From Conoideocrella luteorostrata (Eukaryota; Ascomycota; Sordariomycetes; Hypocreales; Clavicipitaceae), in assembly GCA_032433595.1 (NCBI GenBank), contig JASWJB010000170.1:27483-91482 (forward strand): 64,000 nucleotides of DNA, given 5' to 3'. The notes under the pieces are model-generated. The model saw nothing but the letters and a program-made list of their open reading frames with translations. It did no database searches and was not told the origin of the DNA. Numbering within the stretch: position 1 is the stretch's first letter; every line of letters starts with the position of its first letter. This document shows positions 34,460 through 46,029 of this stretch, piece by piece. The position numbers and the translations under genes are program-made.

Positions 34460-34648
34460 CAACTTGATCTAGTCAAACATTTGTTACTACAAATTCGGCG
34501 CGACCCTGTATTAATTTCATTCCACGAGTTCCTACAACGACAGTCCTTCATCTCACTTCAGTAGCAGGGGCGCTGAGGTGATGTGCAATGACATGATACA
34601 GTTGCTGCTACACTAAAGTTTACAACAAGGATAGCCACGCCAAGTGGC

Positions 34649-36464
34649 TTAATTCTTGGCCTCTAAATCTTGCCAATAGTTGTCTCGTGTAGTAAACACT
34701 AGATTTGGTCCGTCGTGGTCGGCCGCGATTATGTCGCGCAGCTGGAACTGCTCAGGTCCTCCCCATGGATAAGGGCTTCCCTCCTCGCCAGCACCCAGTT
34801 TGCCCGCCTCACCAGGTGCTACCTTGAAGTCAAAGTACCATAGAATCTTGGCAATAAATATACTCGTCTCAAGATACGCCATGGACTTACCGGCGCAGTT
34901 GCGGTCACCGAGCCCGAACCCGACATTGGCTTGCTTCATAATCTCTTTGACCTCATCGGCCTGCAAGGGATTAGGGCCCTCGCCTTTTTCGGGGGCCAGC
35001 CAGCGGTCGGGTCGATAGCAAAAGGGTTCAGGGAAGTACTCTGGGGTGTGATAGATACTCCAAAGATTAACAGCGACTTCGGTTTTAGGGGGAATGATGT
35101 TGCCGTCGACAACAAAGGGTTGGTTGACCTTTGGGTCTGCAGTTCGCCAGAGAGAGAGGAGAGATGGCGGGGACAGGCGGAGAGACTCATCAATAGCGGC
35201 ACGTAGGTATTTGCAGCCGGCCAAGACTGGCCCGTTGCGGATCTCGTCACCCGAGTTGAACGACGTGCGGACCTCTTGCGCAACCTTGGCATACCAGTCG
35301 CTATGCCTCGAGAGGTGAAACAGCGTGCCAGCCATTGCGGTGCCGACTGTCGACCCCCCCGCCGTTATGAAAAAGATGGCCTCCTGCCATAGTTCGCTCT
35401 TGGCCAAGTTGTCACCCTCCAGGCTGAGCTGTCCTTTGGCAATGGAGTAGAAGTCGGCCTTGGCGTCAGCGGGCTGGGCCATACGCGCCAGCATAAACTT
35501 GCGCAAGGCCGCGATATATACCTTGAGCTTGCTCCGCGCGAGATAGCCAATGACGGGGAGAATCCAGCTGAACGTGGCCCAGGTGTAGCATAGGTTGGCG
35601 ATGAAGATGGATCCGCCCAATGCATCGGGCAGGAAGCGGTGGTCCGTTTCCGTCAAGGTGTTGAGGGCATACCCAAACGCCAGGTGCCCTATAATGTCGA
35701 CTGCAAGGCGTTTAATAGGTACAGTCACATCAATAACTTTTCGTTGACGGCTGGCATCGAGCATGAGACGCAAGAACACGTCAATTTGGATGATAAGGGT
35801 AGGCTCAAAGTTGCGTATCATGCGGTCAGACACAGCCTGGCCAATGATTTTGCGGCGACGAGTATGCTCGGCCTTGTCCTGGGTGTCGAACAGGCCTTCT
35901 TTTTCGAGCCAGCGGAAATTATGGTAGGCGCGAGATTTGGTGATATTAGGGTTGGAGTAGATGTCTGGCAACGTAGTTTAACAGCTGTCAACTCACACAA
36001 TAAGGGTCGTGGCATGATATTCAGGACAGTTATTACCTCGGATAGAGCTGAGAGAGTTGAATACCAGGCGATTCGGGCCCTCTCTGTACACGGGTCCTGC
36101 TTGCGTTAGCGGTTTGAACTATGAGAGTGTCTGGCAGTGATCAAGTTAGGTTTAAGTACCATATTTCTTGAAGTTTTGGTAGACATGTATATGCGGCTTT
36201 TGGCCCATTGCATGGACGCCACCATAGCCATGCGTGATTTTGGCCCAGAAGGGCCCGGGATACTTTCGCAGCGGGTGAAGTGCCACGCGGTAAAAGACGA
36301 CTACAAGAACCTACAAGCATGTTAATTTCTATTCGAAATTTCTATTCGAAAGGCGCGCCATTTCTGGTAGAACAAGGGGGCCGGAGGTTGAGAATTACCC
36401 ATGGAACGACCAAGTACAGCAGCACGTACTTGGCCGGCAAGGTCACGATGTAGAATAGCGCCAT
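34649..36464 (-). CDS. cytochrome P450 monooxygenase
   Basis: Four exons, complement(34649..35964, 36037..36096, 36160..36310, 36399..36464), give 530 aa. The first exon encodes a membrane anchor (MALFYIVTLPAKYVLLYLVV), followed by a proline-containing hinge (HPLRKYPGPFW), the I-helix threonine region (GGSTVGTAMAG), the ExxR motif (ESLRLSP), PDRW, and the heme loop FGLGDRNCAG with the axial Cys. All introns keep phase. The layout resembles fungal clan members acting in secondary metabolism (isotrichodermin hydroxylase-like), but the substrate cannot be told. ER-bound, needs NADPH-P450 reductase. Near the Rieske gene, MFS transporter and Zn2Cys6 regulator. Confidence 0.96.
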
Positions 36465-38226
36465 CTCTATTATGTAGGTTACGGGCGGGCGCCGCAAGGG
36501 ACAGGAATTTTCTGCTTGTAGTAAGAAAGTGAAGGACTATGAGAACAGAAAAACAAAATCCAGTCTACTGTCTACTGTAATTAATGAACCGTCTCTGGGT
36601 GGTGTAGTAAAGAGTGTTGTTAGTTCAGCAGAGAGGGGAAGAAGCTCTGCGAGTGGAAATATATTATCCCGTCTATCGGCCATCGGGGAATCGTAGACTG
36701 CGAACAGACCGCGTCATTGTACCCACTGAATTTAGGCAGCCACTCTAATAAGACAAGGTTATACAATACAAAACGCCCTTTAGTTCCAACCGATAAATCT
36801 TTCAACCCCGGCTGACCAACACAAACATTCGACGCACAGTGCGTGTGCCGTGCGTCCAGCCAGCCATCCCGCTTCCCTAGCTAGGCTAATCGAATTCAGT
36901 CCCCAGCGGTACTTTGCTGACTACGTTTTTTGTTCTTAAAACGAGCTACATTTTAGGAAAGTTACACTCGCTAAAACGTGCAGAGGGCAAGTGCAGCAAG
37001 CATGACGATGCTGCCGTGGATACTCATCCTTCCAAGCCACCCACCCCTGTGCCGCAGTGGATCACCCTTCTAATGGACTGCTGTACCGCTCAGCCGCTGT
37101 GCCGCTGTGGATAGATACTGCGCCTCACACCACCTTGTAAAACAAGCCCAGGACCAGTGCAATGTAATGTATATTATGTGATTTGCTGGTTGTAGTCCTC
37201 TGTTATCCACCCCGTACGGGACAGTTGTGTTACAAGTCTAGAATCATGCCATATATAACAAAGTCTTTTCCACTATTGTTGCTAATTTTAGCACTGTTTC
37301 AGTTATTGCGTTGCACAGCATTTCAACCACCTTTGACAACTCATTTGTCTGGCCAGGTGGCCATCAGATGGGGCAGTGAATAGCCTCTTTGGGTTGACAC
37401 GTTTTGGTACATGTCGGCCCTCATAGTGACCGTCATTTGCAGTGCAAAGATTAGGCCGAAGCGCATGATTGATTGCGCAACGCGGAGAGAATAGAAATTG
37501 GGTAGAAAAAACAAGAGCTCATGAGGATAAATCTTATTTTGCTATTTAATTCATGTGTATGTAGGATACGAAGAGTACTCTGAACCAGTCACTTCTGACT
37601 AGATTAAACCGCTGAGATCAATAGACGAGTGGAACAGTATGAAAACTAGACTAAACTAGGTGCATGTAGACTTATTACACTGTATAACTTAGCTTAGGCG
37701 ATAATTAAACAAAGCAAGTAATTCCCAGTCTCTTCTTGCTTAGAAAGCAAGTCTAATACCTCTTACTCTACCATACTATTCTTTATACTTTCTAAATGTA
37801 TGTACCCCTTCTCTTCCGTATCTCCGCTACTACTTTCGCGTTTTCTGATTATGTTCTCACTTATCCCAGTGAATTTATGCGATTGTTTATTTCGTTAGCT
37901 GATTATTAGATAAGAATAGCAGGGCATCATATTTTATATTTGCGTAGCAGTAAGTGAAGCAACATAACGAACATTCAAAGTCATGTACATTGAAGCTAGT
38001 CAGGATACAAGTTTCTTATCATTTACGCTTGCATCTGCATTTGTGGTCAAGAAAAACACTTTTTTACCTGAGCAATTGAGCAGACTACTTAACATCATGA
38101 TGAGCTTCGTATAAGTAGTCCAGTCTGTATATTCCAGTGCGCCCAGGCGCCTCAAGCACGATGCTTTGATCACATACTAGAATTTCACCATTCTTCGAGT
38201 CTTGTTCATGAGCGGGCAGAAAGTAA
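36465..38226. other. intergenic region upstream of the P450 and downstream of the MFS gene
   Basis: About 1.75 kb without a supported gene; 37500-38130 is AT-rich. A 45-codon stretch (MPYITKSFPLLLLILALFQ..., 37246-37383) looks like a signal peptide with a short tail, but it is too short and isolated to call. Confidence 0.4.
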
Positions 38227-39838
38227 CTAGCCCTTGGCGGTGATGTTCCAACCAACAAGCCTCGCTCGCAGCCAAACGATGAACACTAGTGAGATCAAGT
38301 AGTTCACGCCGCTGAATACGCAGGCAAAATCATAATTGCCTCCAGGAGTCTTGTCAACAATGGACCCGCCAATGGGGGGGCTAGTCAGACAGCCGATGCC
38401 TGCAATTGCAAAGATAGTTCCCATCCGATAGCCGACTTCTTTCATGGGCGAGATGCTCATGATAAGAACAGGTCCCATGCCGATACAAGCACCTGACCCA
38501 ATGCCGAATAGAACAGAAAAAACAATAGACGCTGCAGGGCTATGCCCGGGCAGCCAGAGCCCCAGCACTATGACAGCACTGAAAATGATCATGAGGATCA
38601 TGATGTTGAAGCGACCATATTTGTCGGCCAGAACATTCGGTACAGTGCGGCCGAAGAAGCTAGAGAAGATAATGTTAACATCAAGTTTACGGAACGCAAA
38701 TACTGAGATCAAGAGGCTTTCGTGATATCTGCTTTTTTTCTTACCTTGCTCCGTTCAGGATGGGAATCAGATTGAACGCATTGGTTGGAGACATGCCATA
38801 GTGGATACCGGCCGAAACGATGTAATCAAATGGTACAAACATGGCCCCTAGCAAGCTTCAGTTAGCATCACGCAATCGTCTTTCAGCCGATTGTGCAACC
38901 ACTCACAATACATGAAGAAGCTCGCAGCGCACATGAGCAGAAAATCGGCTTCCTTCAAAGGACGCAGGTGGTTAGAGATGTCGAAGGGTTTGCGGCGATG
39001 CTCAAGGTTTGAAGATATGGTAAGGATCGTGATGATGAGCAGGAAGAGAATGAGAAAGGCGCAAACACGGATCGCCCATGGAAAGCCGATTTGGGGTATC
39101 AGATGCACGACCATGAGAGGAAAGATGACGCCTCCAAGTGAGGACCCAGCGATGGTCAAGCCTCCCGCAATAGCTCTCTTCTTTTTAAAGTACGTCATGG
39201 GCTAGAAAGCAGGTCAGTCTATTAGCTACCTGTGATGTGACCCTTATCCATTTGCACTCATCACCAATGGTATACGTACAGCTGTCATGCAAGGGGTAAA
39301 GACCATCGATGCACCAATTCCAGAGCAGACCGATTGACTCAGCGCAAACTGGTAGTACTCCTTGGAAAGACTGGCCATCATGAGGCCGAATATGTGCAAG
39401 AATGTGCCGATGACGACCGGCAGCCGAGGCCCGTAGTTGTCAAACATCCAGCCCGACAGAGGTGACATGAAGAGCATGAAGAAAACTAGATCAAGTCAGC
39501 AACTCTCTTAGATCTGAAGAGACGACGAAGTTTCTGATTTGGACACTCACTTTCCATGGAAGTGATCCACGAGACTGTGGATTTGTTGTACTGCTTGAGC
39601 TGGTTGGTCTCATACTCTGCCTGGAACAAGGCAATGCAGTTGACCCAGCCAAAAAAGACAAACATGGCGCATGAAGCGCCGATGAGACTCAACCATGCTT
39701 TTCTGCTTCCCTCTGGAGCCTCCTCCTGGGTCCTGGGCTTGGTTTGAGGCGCAGTGATTGACAGGCTGCTTTTTCCAAGTCAGACGCAGACTCTGGATCC
39801 TTGTTAGAGCCCTGGACATTGTGTGCTTTCGAGTCCAT
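38227..39838 (-). CDS. monocarboxylate-transporter-like MFS protein with one frameshift
   Basis: Five exons, complement(38227..38659, 38745..38847, 38907..39201, 39280..39485, 39551..39838), follow the fungal MCT (MCH) family: an acidic N-terminus, then [24 protein letters not shown] (helix 1), and later phrases such as [44 protein letters not shown] and [11 protein letters not shown]. All splice sites are good and junctions keep phase. However, exon 1 (288 bases) lacks one base: the N-terminal frame [10 protein letters not shown] and the frame [16 protein letters not shown] meet at an A5 run near 39771-39775 that would need six A. Either a real null mutation or a homopolymer error. Without the lesion it would have about 441 aa, 12 helices and act at the plasma membrane. 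Confidence 0.88.
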
Positions 39839-40195
39839 CTTGAGTACCGGCGCAGACGGCTGCAGTGATTGATAAGATCATACAAGACTAAATTTAAGCA
39901 CTGGAATTCTGAAAGCTAAGCTAATCAATCATCCAAGAAGAGTCTGGCGCCTTATATAAGTGTTCGGGGGAAGGCGTTGCATCCGCGGACCCCCACGGAG
40001 GGCTCCATGGATGCATCCGTGGAGCCCCGCGGCAGTGCCATGATGTTCCCGAGACGTGGTCGGTTTAGAGACTGTTATGGTACCGCGATGTGCTCTTCCA
40101 AAACTCCTTTCTTCGGTTCTGATTTCTATTGCTTCTCAGATAACATTTTTTACTAGTAAAAAACTTGGCAACTTGAAATTCTTCGTGTACCGAGT

Positions 40196-41679
40196 ATGAC
40201 CGACGACGCTCTCGAGTTCTACGGAAAAGCCCTGTGGGCAATGCTGGGCCTGGCACTTACACGCACGATGCAGCAGATCCAGGCAACCGGTCATCGCTGG
40301 ACATACCGCGAGACAGAAAATGCGAAAAAACAATCGTTATTCTTGGCGGTTCCTATGCTGGCGTCTGGCTTGCTCGCCGGTTGAGTGAGACGCTCCCTAC
40401 GGGCTAGCCACCAGGCCATTCTGGTCGAGCGCAACAGCCATTTCAACCATTCGTTTGTTTTCCCACAGTACGGCATCGTCCCCGGCAGAGAGCACAAGGC
40501 ATTTATTCCCTACGACCGCGTCTCGACCCTCGGTCCTCCCGGGATCTTGCGGCTTGTTCGTGGGTCCGCCACCAGCATCACACCCACACATGTGCAGCTC
40601 GCTTCGGGCGAGACCATTAACTACGACTACCCGGCCATCGCAACGGGGTCATCGCAGCCGCCGTCTCCCAAGGCTACTTCGACGGACAAGAATGAGGCGT
40701 GTGTAGAGATGCAGCGTTCGCAGCGGCGCGTTCAAGACGCAAACCGTATTGCCGTCATTGGCGGTGGACCGGTCGGCGTGCAGATTGCGACCGACATCGC
40801 CGCCTACTTCCCTTAGAAAAACGTGACGCTGCTTCATTCGCGCTCACGGCTGTTGCCCAATTTTGGGCCGAAGCTGCGTGAGAATGTTGTGGCGGCGATG
40901 AAACGTCTGAATGTGAGCCTCGAGTTGGCGAGTGGCCGGATCTGGGTGACGACAGCACTCTTCTGTTTAAAGACGGTCGAAAATCGCAATACGACTTAGT
41001 GGTAAGTGAGAAATTCGGCTTCAAAGAACAATTGTCTTGAACTAACAAGCCGGCTCTCTTGTGTCGCAGATCCCATGCACGGGACAGCGTCCCAACTCGG
41101 CCATTCTCGCGAAGCACCTCCTCTCGGCAGTTTGTCCAACCAGTAAACAGATTCTCATACGGAACACGATGCAGACCCAGGATCTATCGAACCCGAATAT
41201 AAACATCTTTGCTATAGGAGACATCGCAAAAACAAACGGACCGTATGGCGCGTGCGGCCCGCGAACAGGCGGATATTGCGACAGCAAACATGTTGTCCAT
41301 GAGCAATCGGCAGAAACCGTTTGCTTTCTACAGCCCGCAAATCTACGAATGCGTCATCAAACTTACTCTAGGCAAGGTAACTTGTTTTCTCCCTAAACTC
41401 TAACCCATTTGACCCTCAGGAATTCGTGCGTGAAGTTGAGTCTAACTGCGTTTTCTTCTTCACCAGGGTGACTACATATACTATGGAAAGGATGAGACTG
41501 GCAAAGAAGTCTTCATCACCGGGACGGACAATTTGGATGGCCTGAGCATCAGCCACGCCTGCGAGAGTCTCAGCACCAAACTCGAACCGTCGCCGTCACA
41601 AGTTACCTCGACCGCGTGCGCACCATCGCAGCCTGCTCACGAACAAGCGAACCGAGTCATCCGAAGCTTGCGATCATAA
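40196..41679 (+). pseudogene. FAD/NAD(P)H oxidoreductase pseudogene (AIF/AMID-like)
   Basis: The family order is clear: TIVILGGSYAGVWLARRL (FAD GxGxxG-type), QAILVERNSHFNHSFVFPQYG, AIATGSSQPP, RIAVIGGGPVGVQIATDIA (NAD site), NVTLLHSRSRLLPNFGPKL, IPCTGQRPNSA, NPNINIFAIGDIAKTNGP, and IKLTLGKGDYIYYGKDETGKE. Five lesions break it: a missing A in the run at 40325-40330, an extra base in TAGC at 40405-40408, a TAG at 40814-40816 (from a probable CAG), a missing base near 40926, and a frame change near 41240. Two introns with good sites remain. Intact members reduce quinones or act in secondary metabolism. The number of lesions makes sequencing error unlikely. Confidence 0.9.
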
Positions 41680-42066
41680 GGGGCCATGAAGTCGGTGATA
41701 CGATGATAGCCACAAAGTTGTCCCAGAAACCCTTTCGGCACTGCATAAACAGACCGTTCGCGAAGTCTTGGAAAGATGGTTTTTCACGTTGTTGTAAAAA
41801 ATACATCTTGTTGTTTTGGAATTGGGGTTCATTTTACGCAAATAAATCTAGTCCCACGTTAGGCTCTGCTCGTGTTTTTTGCATGATGCCGTCTATTCTA
41901 GCCAGCGGCAAAGGGTTCCACAGGAACGTAGACATAAGCCTTCCCCTTCGCCTATCAATAGATTGTAACTCATGGCGCAGGCAGCAGTCATTTGCGGCGA
42001 CTGCCGTGGATTGTGCTCCTGTATAACAGATCAGGTCAATAAACATAATCAGTCCACAGCACACAT

Positions 42067-44536
42067 CTAATGCATGTTTGCTCCAATGTCGGAAAAGAAG
42101 GCATCCCAGTCGGTATCGTTGAAAGTAGCACCGAACGTGAAAACCTCGTCCCACAGTTCGTCAACCATCAGCTCGCCCGGCGCGTCTACCTCGGCTGCTT
42201 CATTGGATGGAGCGGCTGCATTGAAGCCTTGCTGATCTTGTCCCTCCAAACCCTGTTTTGGCCCTTGGCTTGCGCCAGATTCTACCGCGTCATGCACAGA
42301 TAGAGGCGCATCGCTCCCGCCGATACCGATCGCAGCTGCGCTCTCTTGAGCTGCAATTCTCCTCCGTTTCTCGGTTGACGCAGACCGATCTGCTATCTCT
42401 GGGGCGGTAGAATCGTCCGACCCGTCTTCGCGAGTTTTCTTCCTCAGCGTTGAACGTAAAGTTTGCACCGCATTCCGGAATGATTGAACCATAAGCTGAC
42501 CACTCGATACTTCATTGGATGCCTCCGCGTTCGATGGCACGAGCTTGGCATTCAATTCTTCTTCCAGCGCACGACATGCCTGTAAAACATCTTGCTTACG
42601 ACGCGACGCATTGTGCGTGCTGGGATTGTAGCAAACGTCCATGGCTAGAATAATTGCAGCGGTCAAAAAATGTTGTAAAATAAAGGTAAAAGACCCCACA
42701 CCTTGGTCGCCAATGACCCGATTTTGTAGCTTGATCACGATTTCCGCAGACCGGATGCATTGAAGACGTGAATGTTCATACTTGGATTGCCGAGAGCCTC
42801 GTATAAGAAACGGCCTATGGAGCCGAGCCAGGTGCGTATTTAGTATAAAGTTGATCAAAAAACGTTGCCATTCTAGATATGGTTTCTCATCAATCAGTGC
42901 CTGATGATACTCCGGATCTTCAATCGTCAATTGAAAATATGGCGGCAGCGACTTGATAAACTGCTGATATTTGAGATCAAGAGCAATGATATTGTCGTAT
43001 ACCTCGTCGCTGGTATCGCTGCCTGGTGATGTAAAAAATGATGGAGGCAGACTATCAATGACTTCACGAACTAGCGTGGCGGCTTGAATTCTGTAAAGGA
43101 AATAAGATATAGAAGTCGGGCTTGTGAGCGGCAAGTTATATGAAGCCTCACTCAAATATACAACACCTGTGGGTATGAGGACATCTTCGACATTACTTGG
43201 GTGAAATGTCTCCATTTGCCGTGGATGTAGCATATACGTCCCCTCATTGTGGCCGCCTACGAACGACAACAACCTTTGCAGAATTAAGTAGTGGCCAGGA
43301 AAATTTGGGAGAGTAAGACCTACCAGTCAGACGCCACCATGTGCCACCAAATTCGTCTCTTGATCTCTACATCCACGAGGTCGGCCCCATTCTTTTGACG
43401 TTCTTCACGGAGAGGCTGAGAATCCAAGCGATGTAACTTCATAGCCTTGGCCATATGAAGCCCTGACATCGTGAGAACCCCAAAATTACCACTTATGCCT
43501 TCAATCTGCGTGCATAAGTGAGCAAGGCTCATGATGGTCTGCAGCGCTTCTATGGACGGACGGGCGGGCGGCTTAGTCACTAATGATACGGCTTGTTGGG
43601 CCCAAACCTCTGCAAGAGCGACTTTCGAAACGCCTTGCAGATGATGAGACTCAAAGTGAAAACTCTTTCTCGATATGTATGCGCTCCCCGCAAAAATACA
43701 CAAAAAGAAACCAAGTCGTGTGGCTGATGGCACACGATCTTCCCCTAGATCAGCATACAACTCCTCCAAGAGATTCCACGTGGTAGGACTGTGCAGTATC
43801 CGATAGGTTGCATCAACCGTTTCAATGTAGCACTTTAGCAGCTTTGACGCATCATCCTGAGTTGGAAAGCCACGAATGATCTGGGACAGCTCGGCTTGAG
43901 CGGGTGAAGCTGCCGAGCCTCCAACTGCTGAGGTCTTGCCTCATGTTAGCCATGGGACGCGATTAAACCTTGGGCCAGCCGGACATACCGCTGTCAAAAG
44001 ACCTTCGAGCCACTGAGACGTCTTTTGCTGTTCCTCATCGTTGTTGGCCGGTGGCGACCTAGGACATCTTGATGGCCTCCTGGAGAAATCTAACGGTCTG
44101 TCCTGTCCTGTCTCAGGCTGTCTGGCAGCAAAGACTGCCCGCTCCAACCTCTCAACCCGTCGGACTAGATCAGCGTTATCATATCTATGAAAAAGTGTCA
44201 ATCAAAAGAGAAGAATGAAAGGTCTTGATTGGCAAAAGACTCACGTCGCATTGAAGCGGTAGTCGTCAGGATTAGTCAAAAGGGTGCCATTCGCCACCAA
44301 GGCAGGGGCTTGTCTTTGATCTGCACGCGATTGTCAACCCCTTTGCTGCATTGACATTTCTGTGGCCTCCTCTTACCTGCTTCGTAAGTGCATTCACGAT
44401 TGCGAGACTTGCAGTTGAAACAAGAGGGCCGACCGCGATCGCACTTCAATTTCCTCGAGCGACAGAGCTGGCAAGAGACTGGTTGCTGCGCGTATGCTCT
44501 GTCGCTGGTCTGCACTGACGGAAATAACCGTTTCAT
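42067..44536 (-). CDS. Zn2Cys6 transcription factor with fungal-specific regulatory domain
   Basis: Five exons, complement(42067..43273, 43324..43934, 43989..44184, 44245..44320, 44377..44536), give 749 aa with every junction in phase. The DNA-binding cluster is at Cys22, 25, 32, 39, 42 and 49 (C-x2-C-x6-C-x6-C-x2-C-x6-C), spanning SCQLCRSRKLKCDRGRPSC. A coiled-coil dimer stretch follows (NADLVRRVERLERAV), then the middle homology region of the Fungal_trans type (GLHMAKAMKLHRLD, RRIWWHMVASDW), and an acidic, aromatic C-terminus (VDELWDEVFTFGATFNDTDW) that looks like an activation domain. Nuclear regulator; its closest intact neighbours are the MFS and P450 genes, so local control is plausible but unproven. 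Confidence 0.96.
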
Positions 44537-46010
44537 CGCGTCGCGCGCACTTGTGAATGACTTGGGAGCAGAGGCATCTACGAGCGTTGCTCAGTGCATC
44601 TTCACAGGCGCGGGTTGGGGCAGGTGGCAGGTATAGTGACGTGACTCAAGCGTTCCGCGGACTCCAGGCTTGCCGGTCCGGCTGATTAGGTCACTTGCAA
44701 AGCCCAAAACTCGTGTACGGGTCAATTCTCCATGTTTTGCGCCGAGATTTCTCATCGAGTGTTGTAATTTTATCAAGCAACACGGATCGTGATTGATCGT
44801 AGTTCGCATTAACTACCAGATGTCATATTCAAGCTTTTAGTGATATTACGGAGTAGTTAGTACTGCCGCATGTCCTGGGACACTACGGCTACCCGGTAGC
44901 AAGGCAGGGATATCATTTGGCCCAATCCATCATGGCGTGCCAGGCCAGTGCCGGAGCAATTAAGCTTTGTAAATAATCTTAAGCGCAAGCGCAGATCAGG
45001 TCTTTGATCCGGAGTATCACTGGATTGGAATCTCCTATGTAACCCTGATAGATGGATATGAGATCTGAGCTCACTTCCACAGTCTTTCCAGGCGGTCGCT
45101 CACGTGGCAAGGTGTTGACGAACCTTGCAATCTGTAGTCGTAGAGGGAGGGACTGCACTAGCACGACCTGAACCAAAGTCTAAGTGAAAAATTCTAGCTG
45201 CTGGCTGCCGAAGGAGACTATATTTCTTGATTCAATACCTCATCCGGCAGAAGCATGTCCCAATTATTGTGACAAGCGTCAGTGTGACGACAAACTCATT
45301 AGTCGTCGATTCTGGATGCGCCAGAAAATAAATAACAGTCGGTTAGAAAAGTTGGGACATATAAGATGCGGAAGACGGACCTCCACGGTCGCAAGTAGAC
45401 GCGAACAAGATTTTTAACAATATAACGCGGAGGTATCTACTCTCGCAGAGTTGATTTCGGCACTACTACGTTGACCTTGTTTGAATTGACCAGCGCCTTG
45501 CATGAGACGTCGTTGGGGTGGTCTCTGTTCGATTCGGTTTTCCCAGGTTCAAAAATGTGGCAGTAAACGTCGCGGAACGGGGGGAGAATCATTAGTCTGT
45601 CGTGGTAGCCAATATAACAACGGTCAAGATGCTTGATGGACGCTATTTAAGAAATGGCTTTGACCAAAGAAGCGACTGTGGGCGAAAACACCTCGACTCT
45701 TACTTCTTTCGTGAGCCAAGTACGGCGTTGATTGCTCTCTCGCCGTCTGTCTTCTCCATTGAATAGATCATGCAGCCACTGCTCGATGGGGGGTGGTCGT
45801 TTGTCCTCGGTATAGTCAGGCTGCCCCGCCTCCGAATGCCAGCCTCATTTCTGGTAGCGGCGCAGCAACAAATGTTCTCTTGAGGTTGCACAAATGCAAT
45901 ACGGGATCAAACGAATCAATTTATCGCCTGTGACCTGTCGTTAGGGCAGGTCGTACACACATGGCGCTGCACAGCAGAGTAGCGTTGCACGCAGCAGAGT
46001 ACACAATCCG
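44537..46010. other. intergenic region
   Basis: About 1.5 kb upstream of the Zn2Cys6 gene. It contains a TTACGGAGTAGTTAG motif near 44847 and no supported gene; small frames show no resemblance to proteins. Confidence 0.4.
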
Positions 46011-46029
46011 AAGACTTGAGAGACCTCCA

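Noticed and set aside
34463..34560. A 5' exon (ATGAAGGACTGTCG...) for the orphan frame at 33980-34459.
   Set aside because: Available donors and acceptors do not join it in phase.
37183..37383. Small secreted peptide candidate with a hydrophobic leader.
   Set aside because: Only about 45 residues after the likely Met, no cysteine pattern, and no neighbour or promoter support.
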